Virus record (IMG/VR): IMGVR_UViG_3300046821_000110
Location: 1 to 41,879 of that record
Length of the DNA: 41,879 nucleotides
DNA from: a virus
Direction: 5' to 3' (one strand)
A program made the translations under genes and the position numbers. Of the stretch, positions 33,455-41,431 are shown piece by piece (within the stretch, counting starts at the first letter, position 1; the number at the start of each line of letters is the position of its first letter). The notes under the pieces are model-generated. The model had not been told where the DNA came from and made no database searches. It worked only from the letters and a program-made list of their open reading frames with translations.

Positions 33455-34843
33455 ATGCGCTTTGGGCTATCGCTGTTTGGTGGGGCAGCTCCGGGGCTAG
33501 TAATAGCTGTGGGGCTTACTGCTGCTTGCGGTGCCCAAGTTGATGGGCAACCCAACGTCACCCGCCTGGGTGCAGGTAATGCTGCATCTCAGGCGGTAGT
33601 GACTGGCTCTGGCAAGCGTACTGCTAACAACAAAGTTTCGACTTTGATTGCTCGGGCTACTGCTTCAGGCAATGCCCGTAACAACATTACTGCCTCTCCT
33701 CTTAGTGCCCTGGCTAGTGCTACGGCCTCTGGACAGGCAAAAGCATTCTTTTATGGGGCTGGCTCGGTATCTGCGTATGCGCAGGTTCAAGGTTCCCCAT
33801 TCCGGCAAGCTCGTGGTTATGGCTTGCCTGCAAAAGCTACTGCAGCACTGGAGTGCTACCCAGAGACTTGGGAGGTAGGTGAGGCTTCACCTGCTCTGGC
33901 CTTTGCTTATGGGTATGGTACTTGGCACCACATCGGCCACGGGAACGCCTTGGCGTTTGCCCAAGCTAACGGCCTTGGAATGCACACCCATGGTGCTACT
34001 GGGGAAGCTGTTGCTCCGGCTGCTGCTACTGGGGTCTGTGTACTGACTCATGGTGCTGAAGGTCTGGCTGAATGTTCAGCCAAAGCCTTTGGTGATGCTG
34101 CAGTTAAAAAAGGTGGTGTGCGATACCTAGCTGCCAACGGCAGTGCAATTTGTACTGCAGAAGCTCAGGTACTAACTGTATCCATCTATCAGCCTCAGAT
34201 TGCTGAATGTGTTGCTGAGCTTGAAGGTACTGCCTACTACATCTTGGGTGGTGCAGGTAATGCCCTGGCCACTGCAACAGCTGGTGGTGATGCTGAAGTT
34301 ATCCAAACTGCTGCTACAGCTGACCCTGCCCACACTTCTGCTGCTGCTACTGGGGCTGCTAAGAAGTGGGCCAACGCAATTGGTAATGGTGTCGCTACTG
34401 CAACAGGCTTTGCTGATCCAGAAGTGAAACAGACTGCTGTTGAAGCTATGCCGGGGGTGTGTACTGCGACTGTATCTGGGAATGCTGAACGCATTTGCCA
34501 GGCTGAAGGTCTTGGGTTGGCTACCTCTACCTGGGATGTGGTGTACAACAAGATTGTTACTGGGTATCCAATGTTGGGTAAAGCCACTGCAACCTTGTTC
34601 CAGTATCAGATTGGGATTGGTGTTACCCCACAACCAGCTGCATGTGATGCAGTTGTGTCTGGTGATGGGCAACGTATTGCTTTTGTAGATCAAGTCACTG
34701 CTCTTGCAACCGCTATTGGATGGGGTGCTAACCAAGTTAATGATCTGGTTCCAGCTCCGGTTAAACGGCAAATGGTTGTTCCTGTGGTTTCCCGTGTAGT
34801 GCCTGTTCCATTTGTTTCTCGAACCATCTACGTCGCTGCGTGA
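33455..34843 (+). CDS. Ala/Gly-rich repeat appendage protein
   Basis: 462 residues, mostly degenerate repeats of alternating small residues such as ARATASGNARN, ASATASGQAKA, ATATAGGDAEV and ATATGFADPEV, spaced roughly 20-50 residues. This regular A-x-A-x-A pattern suggests stacked beta strands in a fibrous protein. The C-terminus carries a repeated motif, RQMVVP, RVVPVP, RTIYVA, found at the ends of several phage tail-linked proteins. The N-terminal hydrophobic stretch is not a clear signal peptide. It starts four bases after the preceding stop, with a poor ribosome binding site. Probably virion surface; role unknown. Confidence 0.6.
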   Translation: MRFGLSLFGGAAPGLVIAVGLTAACGAQVDGQPNVTRLGAGNAASQAVVTGSGKRTANNKVSTLIARATASGNARNNITASPLSALASATASGQAKAFFYGAGSVSAYAQVQGSPFRQARGYGLPAKATAALECYPETWEVGEASPALAFAYGYGTWHHIGHGNALAFAQANGLGMHTHGATGEAVAPAAATGVCVLTHGAEGLAECSAKAFGDAAVKKGGVRYLAANGSAICTAEAQVLTVSIYQPQIAECVAELEGTAYYILGGAGNALATATAGGDAEVIQTAATADPAHTSAAATGAAKKWANAIGNGVATATGFADPEVKQTAVEAMPGVCTATVSGNAERICQAEGLGLATSTWDVVYNKIVTGYPMLGKATATLFQYQIGIGVTPQPAACDAVVSGDGQRIAFVDQVTALATAIGWGANQVNDLVPAPVKRQMVVPVVSRVVPVPFVSRTIYVAA

Positions 34844-34849
34844 GGCTCT

Positions 34850-35167
34850 ATGTATACCTACCAACAACAGACTAAAGATGTGCTCGATTACGATGTCATC
34901 ATGGATGATTGGTTTGCTGAAATCCCCGGTGATGACATTCAATCGGTAACCATCACAGTTACCAGTGTTACTGGGCTGGATTTGGCACTTGTAGTAGGGC
35001 CAGCGCCTCACCCAGAGTACGTTCTTATGGGTGCCACCCCTACACGCTTTAAGGTGTGGATCGGTGGTGGTACTGAGTTTGAGGACTACATCGTGACCTG
35101 CTTGGTTAAGACTGAGCAGGATCGAACCTTCGAAGTTGAGTTCAAAATTAAGGTGCGGAATAAATGA
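34850..35167 (+). CDS. Ig-like beta protein, fibre adaptor type
   Basis: 105 residues. The sequence VLDYDVIMDDWF, then SVTITVTSVTGL, then KVWIGGGTEFEDYIVTCLV and FEVEFKIKV fits a known phage family of small Ig-like proteins (usually V-W-L-x-G-G-T followed by Y-x-V) encoded just before tail fibre genes. It may act as an adaptor or fibre base. The stop overlaps the next start (ATGA), so it is coupled to the S74 fibre. Confidence 0.65.
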   Translation: MYTYQQQTKDVLDYDVIMDDWFAEIPGDDIQSVTITVTSVTGLDLALVVGPAPHPEYVLMGATPTRFKVWIGGGTEFEDYIVTCLVKTEQDRTFEVEFKIKVRNK

Positions 35168-37044
35168 GTAACCTTGGAAACTTTGTTCAGTGCCGTTTTG
35201 TAACTCCACTGGCTATCGGTGCAACGGAGATGACTCTCTATGCTGCCGATGCCCCCTACAACCTGCCCCCTGCTGAGGGTGGTTTGCTGGTGCTGTGTGA
35301 CAGTCCCGGCAATCCCTCTTTCATTGAGGTGATCTCGTATACCTCCCGTACTGGGTTGAACCTGTCGGGGGTAGTACGGGGTCTTGAAGGGACTACTGCT
35401 CGTGCATGGTCTGGCTTTGCCTACTGCTTCCAGTCGATGTTGGCTGGCGACTATGCAGCTGACATGAATGCCAAAGAGAATGCCATTACTGCTGGTACTG
35501 CTGCGCAGATGTGGTTAGGTAACAAGACTTGGGCATCTGTACTGAGCCAGGTGCAGGGTACTTTGCTCACTGGTTTGAGCTTGGCTACTGGCACGGCCAT
35601 TACTGCAGCCGACACTGTGTTGTCAGGTTTGGGTAAGCTCCAGAAGCAGATCACTGATGCTGCTACCAATCTGGCAGCTAACGTGCGTGCTGTTGCTTTA
35701 ACTGGTTACCTGGCAGGTAGTAACACGGCACTGGCAGCAACGGACACTATTCTGGCTGCCATGGGCAAGTTGCAAGGTCAGCTTAATGCGCGTGCGCCTT
35801 TAACTGGTGAAGGTACTTCTGGTTCCTGGCCTATTTCGGTAACAGGAAATGCTGCGCGTGCCCGTCCTCAGCGATCTGATAATGCTAGTTGGGACCTCTA
35901 CTGGAGTAACCCAGGTGGTCAACCAACTTATTACTTAGGTAGTACGGATGGGGCTACCGTACAGCCATATGCCATTGGTGTAATGAATGTTGGCTCTGCT
36001 ACCAAGTTGGCGACGGCTCGGACAATCAATGGTGTGCCTTTTGATGGTACAGCCAACATCACTATTGCGGCAGGTGAGACAGGTCGGCTGCCGTTAACTG
36101 GTGGCACGTTGACTGGTCGCCTAAACGGTACTAGCTGCGGGATGGTTGGTACAGGCAACGACTACAGTAGCGGAGCCTACGAGGTTATAGGCAATGGCGC
36201 CTCTAATACGGTCTTCCCTACAATTGGCTTCCATCAACCGAGTGCGTACGCCTCCAGCTTGCAGTTGCGTGGTGCCTCCGACTTTCGCTTCTATGCTCAA
36301 GGTGCAGCAGCTTACGCTAACGTGACTGCTAACATTTTCTACGGCACGCTGTCAGGCAACGCTTCTAGCGCCTCCTCTGTACCGTGGTCAGGCGTATCAG
36401 GTAAACCAACAACGCTTGGGGGTTACGGCATTACCAACGGCTACGCGATGGATGGCGTGAACACCGGCTGGTTTCGCAGTTACGGCGGAAACGGCTGGTA
36501 CAACCAAGATTACGGTGGTGGCATCCATATGACGGATTCCACTTATGTTCGCGTCTACAATGGTAAAGCCTTCTACTGCGCCGGTAATGAGATTGTCCTT
36601 GAAGGGACTAGTCCTACATTACGGCTTTATGACACCGACAATGCGATAAATCGCTATGTTCACGCAAATGGCGGTACAGTCGGCTTTCTCAGAAGCGATG
36701 GCAACTGGGGCTTTTATAACGACAACTCAGGTAATACTTACTCTGTCGGTAACGTGACTGCTTACTCTGATATTCGCCTCAAGACTGATATTGAAGTAAT
36801 TCCAGATGCTCTGGCGAAGGTGATGAAACTACGTGGCGTAACGTACACACGTATTGATTCTGGTGAACGGCAGACAGGTGTCATTGCACAAGAGATCAAA
36901 GCAGTGCTCCCGGAGGCTGTTATGGTTGGCGCTGACGAAGACGCAACTTTGTCGGTAGCTTATGGCAACTTGGTGGGTCTGTTGATTGAAGCCATTAAAG
37001 AACTGAAGGCTGAGGTTGATGTGTTGAAGCAGGGGGCTAAATAA
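35164..37044 (+). CDS. Tail fibre with C-terminal S74 intramolecular chaperone
   Basis: 626 residues. The N-terminal region is probably particle-binding (about 1-105). Repeat-rich stalk elements follow (TGLSLATGTAITAADTVLSG, AATDTILAAMGKLQGQL, then ARTINGVPFDGTANITI). A Tyr/Gly/Asn-rich distal part includes GWFRSYGGNGWYNQDYGGG. The C-terminus is a peptidase S74 domain: YSDIRLKTDIE with cleavage serine S535, then GVIAQEIKAVLPEAV and a coiled-coil end. S74 domains drive trimer folding, then cut themselves off, which would release about 92 residues. This is the best candidate for the main receptor-binding fibre. Confidence 0.88.
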   Translation: MSNLGNFVQCRFVTPLAIGATEMTLYAADAPYNLPPAEGGLLVLCDSPGNPSFIEVISYTSRTGLNLSGVVRGLEGTTARAWSGFAYCFQSMLAGDYAADMNAKENAITAGTAAQMWLGNKTWASVLSQVQGTLLTGLSLATGTAITAADTVLSGLGKLQKQITDAATNLAANVRAVALTGYLAGSNTALAATDTILAAMGKLQGQLNARAPLTGEGTSGSWPISVTGNAARARPQRSDNASWDLYWSNPGGQPTYYLGSTDGATVQPYAIGVMNVGSATKLATARTINGVPFDGTANITIAAGETGRLPLTGGTLTGRLNGTSCGMVGTGNDYSSGAYEVIGNGASNTVFPTIGFHQPSAYASSLQLRGASDFRFYAQGAAAYANVTANIFYGTLSGNASSASSVPWSGVSGKPTTLGGYGITNGYAMDGVNTGWFRSYGGNGWYNQDYGGGIHMTDSTYVRVYNGKAFYCAGNEIVLEGTSPTLRLYDTDNAINRYVHANGGTVGFLRSDGNWGFYNDNSGNTYSVGNVTAYSDIRLKTDIEVIPDALAKVMKLRGVTYTRIDSGERQTGVIAQEIKAVLPEAVMVGADEDATLSVAYGNLVGLLIEAIKELKAEVDVLKQGAK

Positions 37045-37538
37045 TGGCACTTCCTTCTAGTGGCGAACTGTCATTCTCTGGATTGAATAACCATATTCGA
37101 CGCCCAGAAACTCAGGCTTTAAGTTTGAATGACGCGCAAATCCGAGGGCTTGCTCAAAAGCCTTCAGGGGCAATCGCTGTAAGTGATCTGCACGGTAAGT
37201 GGGCTGGTACCCGCCTTACCTCTGCTTACGATAGTGTCAATACGCGCTATGGATTTCAGCAAGGTATTGCTGGTTCAATTGAAGGTGACTTTGCCGGTTC
37301 TAACTTAAAAAGTTGTTACTGGATTAACATCCCTGGTTGGTACATTTTAAACATGGAAACAGTATCTGGAGCAGCCCAACCAACATCACGTACTCTTAAG
37401 ATTACGGACGATAACTTTAATGTCATCGCAACATATACTCTGACTGCTTGGACACTTTCAAATGGTGTTTGGTCTGCTGCAGTAGGTGCGCCTACTAACC
37501 CATTTCCTGCTGGCACTAAACGGTGGCTCACCTGGTGA
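37044..37538 (+). CDS. Fibre-associated protein
   Basis: 164 residues. The N-terminus (LPSSGELSFSGLNNHIRRPE, then LSLNDAQIRGLA and ISVSDL-like AIAVSDLHGKW) is the pattern of short phage proteins that follow tail fibre genes. The C-terminal part is a beta domain rich in Tyr and Trp. Its ATG overlaps the fibre stop (TAATG). Probably a fibre tip or accessory subunit. Confidence 0.6.
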   Translation: MALPSSGELSFSGLNNHIRRPETQALSLNDAQIRGLAQKPSGAIAVSDLHGKWAGTRLTSAYDSVNTRYGFQQGIAGSIEGDFAGSNLKSCYWINIPGWYILNMETVSGAAQPTSRTLKITDDNFNVIATYTLTAWTLSNGVWSAAVGAPTNPFPAGTKRWLTW

Positions 37539-37969
37539 TTCATTTCGAAAAAGTTACAACACACTTAGGGTTGCAAGAGCACTATGGCTTAATTGAAGAA
37601 GCCTGTGCTCGTATTACTGCCCGGCAAGGATTCCGGGCATTTGCCCCTGATGTGTATGCAGCCTTGCTTCAAGGCAAGGCTGATTTAATCGTGGGGTTCC
37701 GTGATGGTGAGGTGAAAGGGTTCTTCACTTGTTATGTGGTTGAGCACCCATGCAGCCCACCTCATTTGCATGTGTGGCATGGTTACATTAGACCTGGCGA
37801 TCCTGCTGATGGTTTAATTGCCGCCTTTGCTGAGTTGAGCAAAGTTGCACTGGAGAAAGGTTGTTCCCAGCTGGTGTTTGGTACACGGCGTAAAGGTTGG
37901 GAGCGTGCAGCAAAACGGGTAGGCATGAGCCTGCGTGATTACACTTTCGCAAAACAGATAGGTGATTGA
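37535..37969 (+). CDS. GNAT-like acetyltransferase-fold protein
   Basis: 144 residues from GTG 37535, whose codon overlaps the upstream stop (GTGA); a GTG at 37523 is an alternative. The order of elements, DLIVGFRDGEVKGFFTCYVV, HLHVWHGYIRPG, then LSKVALEKGCSQLVF and RKGWERAAKRVG, fits a GNAT fold with a central strand pair and a Gly/Arg cofactor loop. Such proteins occur near fibre genes of several phages, and modification of virion or host proteins has been suggested. No catalytic residue can be named. Confidence 0.5.
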   Translation: MIHFEKVTTHLGLQEHYGLIEEACARITARQGFRAFAPDVYAALLQGKADLIVGFRDGEVKGFFTCYVVEHPCSPPHLHVWHGYIRPGDPADGLIAAFAELSKVALEKGCSQLVFGTRRKGWERAAKRVGMSLRDYTFAKQIGD

Positions 37970-38227
37970 ATGAAAACCAAACTTCTTGCAGCCCTGGCTA
38001 TTGCTGTTGTTCTTGCTGGTTGCAGCAAAGATCGTGACGACGATGACGACAAACCCAATGTTCGTCCACCAGCTCCGATATATCAGTTCACTCTGGAAAG
38101 CATTCAGCGTGACCGTATCGCGGTCAACAAGTTGGAATGCAAGGGTGAAGCGGACTGCCTGACCTTCCAAGCAGCTGCTTTGAAAGAGCTGGATCGTATG
38201 GAAGCTGAGCTGGGTAAGCAGCCTTGA
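37970..38227 (+). CDS. Small lipoprotein
   Basis: 85 residues. A signal peptide (KTKLLAALAIAVVLAGC) ends in the lipobox LAGC with lipidation at C18. An acidic run (DRDDDDDK), a Pro-rich stretch and a helical end follow. The mature protein would be anchored in the host envelope, probably the outer membrane. Position just before the endolysin suggests an outer-membrane spanin component, but no partner inner-membrane spanin is visible; superinfection exclusion is the alternative. Confidence 0.75.
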   Translation: MKTKLLAALAIAVVLAGCSKDRDDDDDKPNVRPPAPIYQFTLESIQRDRIAVNKLECKGEADCLTFQAAALKELDRMEAELGKQP

Positions 38228-38577
38228 ATGCGGTCGAGATTCTGCAGGAGCATCTCCGGATGCTTCTCACTCTTTATGGTCCCCTCTCTAGTGGGGCTGG
38301 GTATTTACAGGGTCTGATTGATGCCCGTACAGCAGCAAACCTATTCACATTGGAGCCGGGTGTTACTGCATTTATGCAGCCTACAACTATTGCAGGCTAC
38401 CTGATTGGTGCTGGCAAAATCTTCGGTGAAGATAGTGCTGCTGTAACGTACCTTCGTGAACTGGAAGTACTGCATGGTCCTGAGCAAGTAATTGAGCTTC
38501 CTGAGCTTGATGTGGCATATCAGTTAGGACGTTTGGTGAGTGGTTCTGAATTACCACTGACTCTGCTTCCTGAATAA
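38224..38577 (+). CDS. Unknown protein in the lysis region
   Basis: 117 residues from TTG 38224, which overlaps the lipoprotein stop (TTGA). An ATG at 38260 with AGGAG nine bases upstream is a plausible alternative. The sequence is Leu/Gly-rich and helical (LLTLYGPLSSGAGYLQGL) without a clear membrane helix. No family recognised. Confidence 0.5.
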   Translation: MNAVEILQEHLRMLLTLYGPLSSGAGYLQGLIDARTAANLFTLEPGVTAFMQPTTIAGYLIGAGKIFGEDSAAVTYLRELEVLHGPEQVIELPELDVAYQLGRLVSGSELPLTLLPE

Positions 38578-38593
38578 TCAGTAGAGGGGCTAT

Positions 38594-38929
38594 ATGACTC
38601 TTGGTCAGAAGCAACGTAACTTCACTCGTATGATTGGCTTACTCATTGAGTATGCCTACCAACAGGGATTTGAATTAACTGTCGGTGATGCGTACCGTGA
38701 TCCACGGTTGCACGGTGCCATTGGCATTAAGGCTGGCTACGGTCATCCAAAGTCTAGCCACAAGCAACGCTTGGCAATGGACTTCAATCTCTTCAAGGAT
38801 GGTAAGTTCTTGCAGGAGACAGAAGATCACCGAATCCTGGGGGAATACTGGGAATCCATTGGTGGTAGTTGGGGGGGTCGTTTTAACGACGGCAACCATT
38901 ATTCGTTGGAACATGAGGGCATCAAATGA
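38594..38929 (+). CDS. Endolysin, M15-type peptidase
   Basis: 111 residues. Zinc ligands of the M15 family are visible: H56 and D63 in SSHKQRLAMDFNLF, and H102 in DGNHYS. The N-terminal LTVGDAYRDPR is the usual lead strand. These enzymes cut peptide cross-bridges of peptidoglycan (D-Ala-D-Ala or L-Ala-D-Glu bonds) to lyse the cell. There is no signal peptide, so a holin is needed. The next gene, whose ATG overlaps this stop, fits that role. AGAGGGG precedes the ATG. Confidence 0.88.
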   Translation: MTLGQKQRNFTRMIGLLIEYAYQQGFELTVGDAYRDPRLHGAIGIKAGYGHPKSSHKQRLAMDFNLFKDGKFLQETEDHRILGEYWESIGGSWGGRFNDGNHYSLEHEGIK

Positions 38930-39096
38930 ATGCAGTTCTTGGTTACCTGAAGCAAGCAAGCACCTGGCGTGGTCTGGCTATCTTGGCCGGTGTGTTCGGT
39001 GTGGTGATTGATCCGGCTTCCATGGAAGTCATCGGTGCTGGCGTTGTCGCTGCCATCGGTGTCGTTGAAGTCGTGCGCAACGAAGTAGGTAAGTAA
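38926..39096 (+). CDS. Small holin-like membrane protein
   Basis: 56 residues (MNAVLGYLKQASTWRGLAIL onward to EVVRNEVGK). Two hydrophobic helices (about 15-30 and 34-50) are separated by a short turn with Asp-Pro, and the tail is charged. The ATG overlaps the endolysin stop (ATGA). Size, topology and position fit a small two-helix holin. It is followed by a terminator, so it closes the lysis unit. Confidence 0.7.
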   Translation: MNAVLGYLKQASTWRGLAILAGVFGVVIDPASMEVIGAGVVAAIGVVEVVRNEVGK

Positions 39097-39114
39097 TTTA
39101 CCTGGTTCAAGCTG

Positions 39115-39135
39115 AAGGCCCTTAGGGGCCTTTTT
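39115..39135 (+). terminator. Rho-independent terminator after the lysis genes
   Basis: Stem AAGGCCC with GGGCCTT, four-base loop TTAG, then TTTTTC. Confidence 0.88.
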
Positions 39136-39178
39136 CTTTGTCTGAAATTTGACGCCTGTTTAATGACCTCTACTGTTT

Positions 39179-39209
39179 TTGTGGGTATGTCAACTAACAG
39201 GCATATACT
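39179..39209 (+). promoter_or_regulatory. Possible sigma70 promoter
   Basis: TATACT (39204-39209) is a good -10 box 28 bases before the next start codon. The best upstream match is TTGTGG (39179-39184) with a long 19-base spacer, so the -35 is weak. A terminator just upstream implies that a promoter must lie in this gap. N4 late genes use host RNA polymerase, consistent with such a site. Confidence 0.35.
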
Positions 39210-39236
39210 AGGCACTCATTAACTTAAGGAGTGCTT

Positions 39237-39497
39237 ATGGCCACTTCAAATAGCACCGTAGGCCGCAGCTGGATGCAAGTGGCTAGTGATTCCAACACCG
39301 ACCTTCTAGTGACCTGGAATGACGCTGTTGAACTTGAAGTGGCTACCACTTCTACGAACCAGGAACCCACAGTATCAGGCCATCGTGTTACTCGTGATGA
39401 TGCAATCAGCCGTGGTGTGATTGGTCCTGGTTATGTCTGGGTCCGTCTTGTGGGTAGCAACCCTCAAGAAAATGTCTTCGTGGTGATCAGCAAATGA
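39237..39497 (+). CDS. Small virion-type protein
   Basis: 86 residues from ATG 39237, which has AAGGAG five bases upstream; a GTG at 39231 is in frame. The pattern SWMQVASDSNTDLLVTWNDA, then GHRVTRDD, then GYVWVRLVGSNP is that of short beta-rich phage surface proteins. First gene after a terminator and a possible promoter. Function unknown. Confidence 0.6.
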   Translation: MATSNSTVGRSWMQVASDSNTDLLVTWNDAVELEVATTSTNQEPTVSGHRVTRDDAISRGVIGPGYVWVRLVGSNPQENVFVVISK

Positions 39498-39631
39498 TGA
39501 AGCGAGTCAGTCCTTTCCGCATCATGCGTAAGACGGTCCAGATGTCTAAGGCTGTCAAACGTGGTAATGCTGAGCTGCTGGCCATGGCCTTTGTAAGCCC
39601 ATTGGCCTCTCAGTACATCCCTTTTCTGTAG
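39494..39631 (+). CDS. Short basic protein
   Basis: 45 residues (MMKRVSPFRIMRKTVQMSKA onward to QYIPFL), strongly basic in its first half. It starts in the stop of the upstream gene (ATGA) and ends seven bases before the next ATG, so it fills the gap exactly as phage genes usually do. No family recognised; it could be a leader for the structural gene that follows. Confidence 0.5.
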   Translation: MMKRVSPFRIMRKTVQMSKAVKRGNAELLAMAFVSPLASQYIPFL

Positions 39632-39638
39632 GTGATCC

Positions 39639-40823
39639 ATGACTAAAAAGATGCAGGTAAAAGACGGTAACGGCCAGTTGCAGGATGTATTCACTTCACC
39701 TGGTTATGATGAGAATGATGACTCGGTTAAGGTCAAGAGCATGCAGAAGCGTGTTCGTGATGCTTTCCCTGGTGCTGCAGTGAACCCACTGAAGTGGGAC
39801 ACTGCTTTAGGTACTGGTGGTACTGCAACTGTTTCTGCAGGTGCCTTGACTATGGGTAGCGGTACTACTGCTAACAGTGAATCCAAACTCACCTCTAAAG
39901 AGATGTTCACCATCCCTTTTCGAGTGTCTGTGGGTTTGCTGATGTCTCAGCGTATTGCCAACCAGTCTTTCTATATGGAAGCTGTGTCGGTTAATCCGGT
40001 GACAGGCATTCCTGATGGCCTGAACTCTATGAGTTGGCTAATGGATGGTACTAACCCTGTGTTGGGTAAGTACACTGTTCAAGCTGAGGGCATGGCTGAA
40101 CTGGCAAGTGCCACTTCAACTATCCCTTCCACATCTACTACCAGCCTATTGGAGCTGGAAGCCTTTGCTGATGAAGCCTGGTTCCATACTGGGGTGTTTG
40201 ATGGTGTAGCTGGACGTACACAGAGCTACCGCCGTCACCAACGTACCCCCGATCCAAATGCGTTCTACAAGATTCGATTCCGCTGGAAGAATGGTGCTTC
40301 TGCACCAGCATCTAACACCAACGTACAGATTTCTTCGTTTGCTGTTGAAGACTATGCTGAGATTTTGGCTGAAGTTGTTGCAGGCCGGGGTAATAGTTCT
40401 GCAGGACAATCCTTGGGGGTATCGGTAACCAACAGTCTTAGTGTTGCTGGTACTATTCGACTCTCCCCTAGTGCTGCTTCTGATGGTTATGGCACTGTAG
40501 GTAAGTTGCTTTCTGCAGCTACTACTAACGCTACCTTGGTGCGTAACGCACCCTGCAATATCGGGTTCTTGAGTGCTCACAACCTGAGTGCTGCAGTGAA
40601 GTTCCTGAAGATTTACAACAAGGTCACTGCTCCTACGGTTGGTACAGATACCCCTGTAATGGTTATCCCTATCCCACCTAACAGCCACGTTGCTGTACCT
40701 ATCCCAGCTGCAGGTTATCGTTTGTCTGTGGGTATGGGTCTGGCAATCACCGGGGGTGCTGCTGATAATGACACCACTGCAGTGGCACTGAATGATGTCG
40801 TCGTAAACTGGGGGTACATCTAA
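39639..40823 (+). CDS. Virion surface or decoration-type protein
   Basis: 394 residues. A short charged N-terminus (MTKKMQVKDGNGQLQDVFTS) is followed by a beta-sandwich-like domain (about 50-240: TALGTGGTATVSAGALTMGS, FRVSVGLLMSQRIANQSFYM). A C-terminal domain ends GLAITGGAADNDTTAVALND then VVVNWGYI. This layout is common in phage proteins near head or tail genes that decorate the particle. AGGTGATCC lies before the ATG. Not assignable to a specific N4 protein. Confidence 0.6.
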   Translation: MTKKMQVKDGNGQLQDVFTSPGYDENDDSVKVKSMQKRVRDAFPGAAVNPLKWDTALGTGGTATVSAGALTMGSGTTANSESKLTSKEMFTIPFRVSVGLLMSQRIANQSFYMEAVSVNPVTGIPDGLNSMSWLMDGTNPVLGKYTVQAEGMAELASATSTIPSTSTTSLLELEAFADEAWFHTGVFDGVAGRTQSYRRHQRTPDPNAFYKIRFRWKNGASAPASNTNVQISSFAVEDYAEILAEVVAGRGNSSAGQSLGVSVTNSLSVAGTIRLSPSAASDGYGTVGKLLSAATTNATLVRNAPCNIGFLSAHNLSAAVKFLKIYNKVTAPTVGTDTPVMVIPIPPNSHVAVPIPAAGYRLSVGMGLAITGGAADNDTTAVALNDVVVNWGYI

Positions 40824-40993
40824 TGCGCTTTAAAGCTGATTGCAGCCTTCGGTGGAAACCCTTGGCGGATGCTGTAGGGGAAGAAGATGGTGAAGTTGTA
40901 GGGGAAATGACCAGTGATAGTGTTACCACTGTTGATCTGATTTTCCCTTCTTATGGTCAGGTCTGTGGGATACCCAGCACTGAGCTGGAATAA
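40823..40993 (+). CDS. Small protein of unknown function
   Basis: 56 residues (MRFKADCSLRWKPLADAVGE onward to GIPSTELE), acidic. Its ATG overlaps the stop of the decoration-type gene (TAATG), and a terminator begins six bases after its stop. It is the last gene of the rightward region. No family recognised. Confidence 0.55.
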   Translation: MRFKADCSLRWKPLADAVGEEDGEVVGEMTSDSVTTVDLIFPSYGQVCGIPSTELE

Positions 40994-40998
40994 ATGAG

Positions 40999-41023
40999 AA
41001 AGCCCCCTACTTGGGGGCTTTTT
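40999..41023. terminator. Bidirectional terminator between converging operons
   Basis: Stem AAAGCCCCC with GGGGGCTTT, loop TACTT, T run on the right and A run on the left. It ends the rightward genes and, from the other side, the leftward operon whose last stop codon lies inside it. Confidence 0.88.
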
Positions 41024-41201
41024 CTTTGTGTGGATTCACCATGTCCACAGGGAGTGGAATGCCTTTGGCCAGCAGCCAGATGAACCAGCGGTTGTTGACC
41101 TGCTGCTTGGTGTACAGCTCACCTTTACGGGTGACATTGATGCCCGGAAAGTATTTGACGTGCATGGCCTCAAAGGGGTCTCGCAGACGATCTAAAGGCA
41201 C
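41007..41201 (-). CDS. Small protein of unknown function
   Basis: 64 residues from GTG 41201, with GGAG five bases upstream. Contains YFPGINVTRKGELYTKQQVN then WFIWLLAKGIPLPV, a compact basic domain with no known family. It starts two bases after the upstream stop. Last gene of the leftward operon, ending in a terminator. Confidence 0.55.
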   Translation of the reverse strand: MPLDRLRDPFEAMHVKYFPGINVTRKGELYTKQQVNNRWFIWLLAKGIPLPVDMVNPHKEKAPK

Positions 41202-41203
41202 GG

Positions 41204-41431
41204 CTACTCCAATAGGGAAAGCAGTTGTTCCGCTTCCCGGTAGTTCACACTCTGGGTGATGAGGTTGATGGGGGCCATCTCTGCTACCAGCTTTTTCAGA
41301 CTGTCGTACAACAGATCGGCGTGTTTAATGCGAGCCAGAATGTTGAGTATCTCTGGTTCGCTCCAGCGGTCTGTATCCACATTCATGTGGAAAACATTCC
41401 CGCTGGGCATTGGGTATAGGAACGTACTCAT
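41204..41431 (-). CDS. Small protein of unknown function
   Basis: 75 residues, helical and acidic in the second half (EPEILNILARIKHADLLYDS). Its ATG overlaps the upstream stop (ATGA), showing coupled translation. No family recognised. Confidence 0.55.
   Translation of the reverse strand: MSTFLYPMPSGNVFHMNVDTDRWSEPEILNILARIKHADLLYDSLKKLVAEMAPINLITQSVNYREAEQLLSLLE

Noticed and set aside
34172-35209. 345-codon leftward open frame
   Set aside because: Antisense to the repeat protein and the Ig-like gene; composition is a mirror of the Ala/Gly codons, without a start signal.
41036-41056. TTCACC followed by a TCCAC/GTGGA hairpin
   Set aside because: Loop is five bases, the site is inside a gene, and leftward RNA from it would meet the terminator at once.
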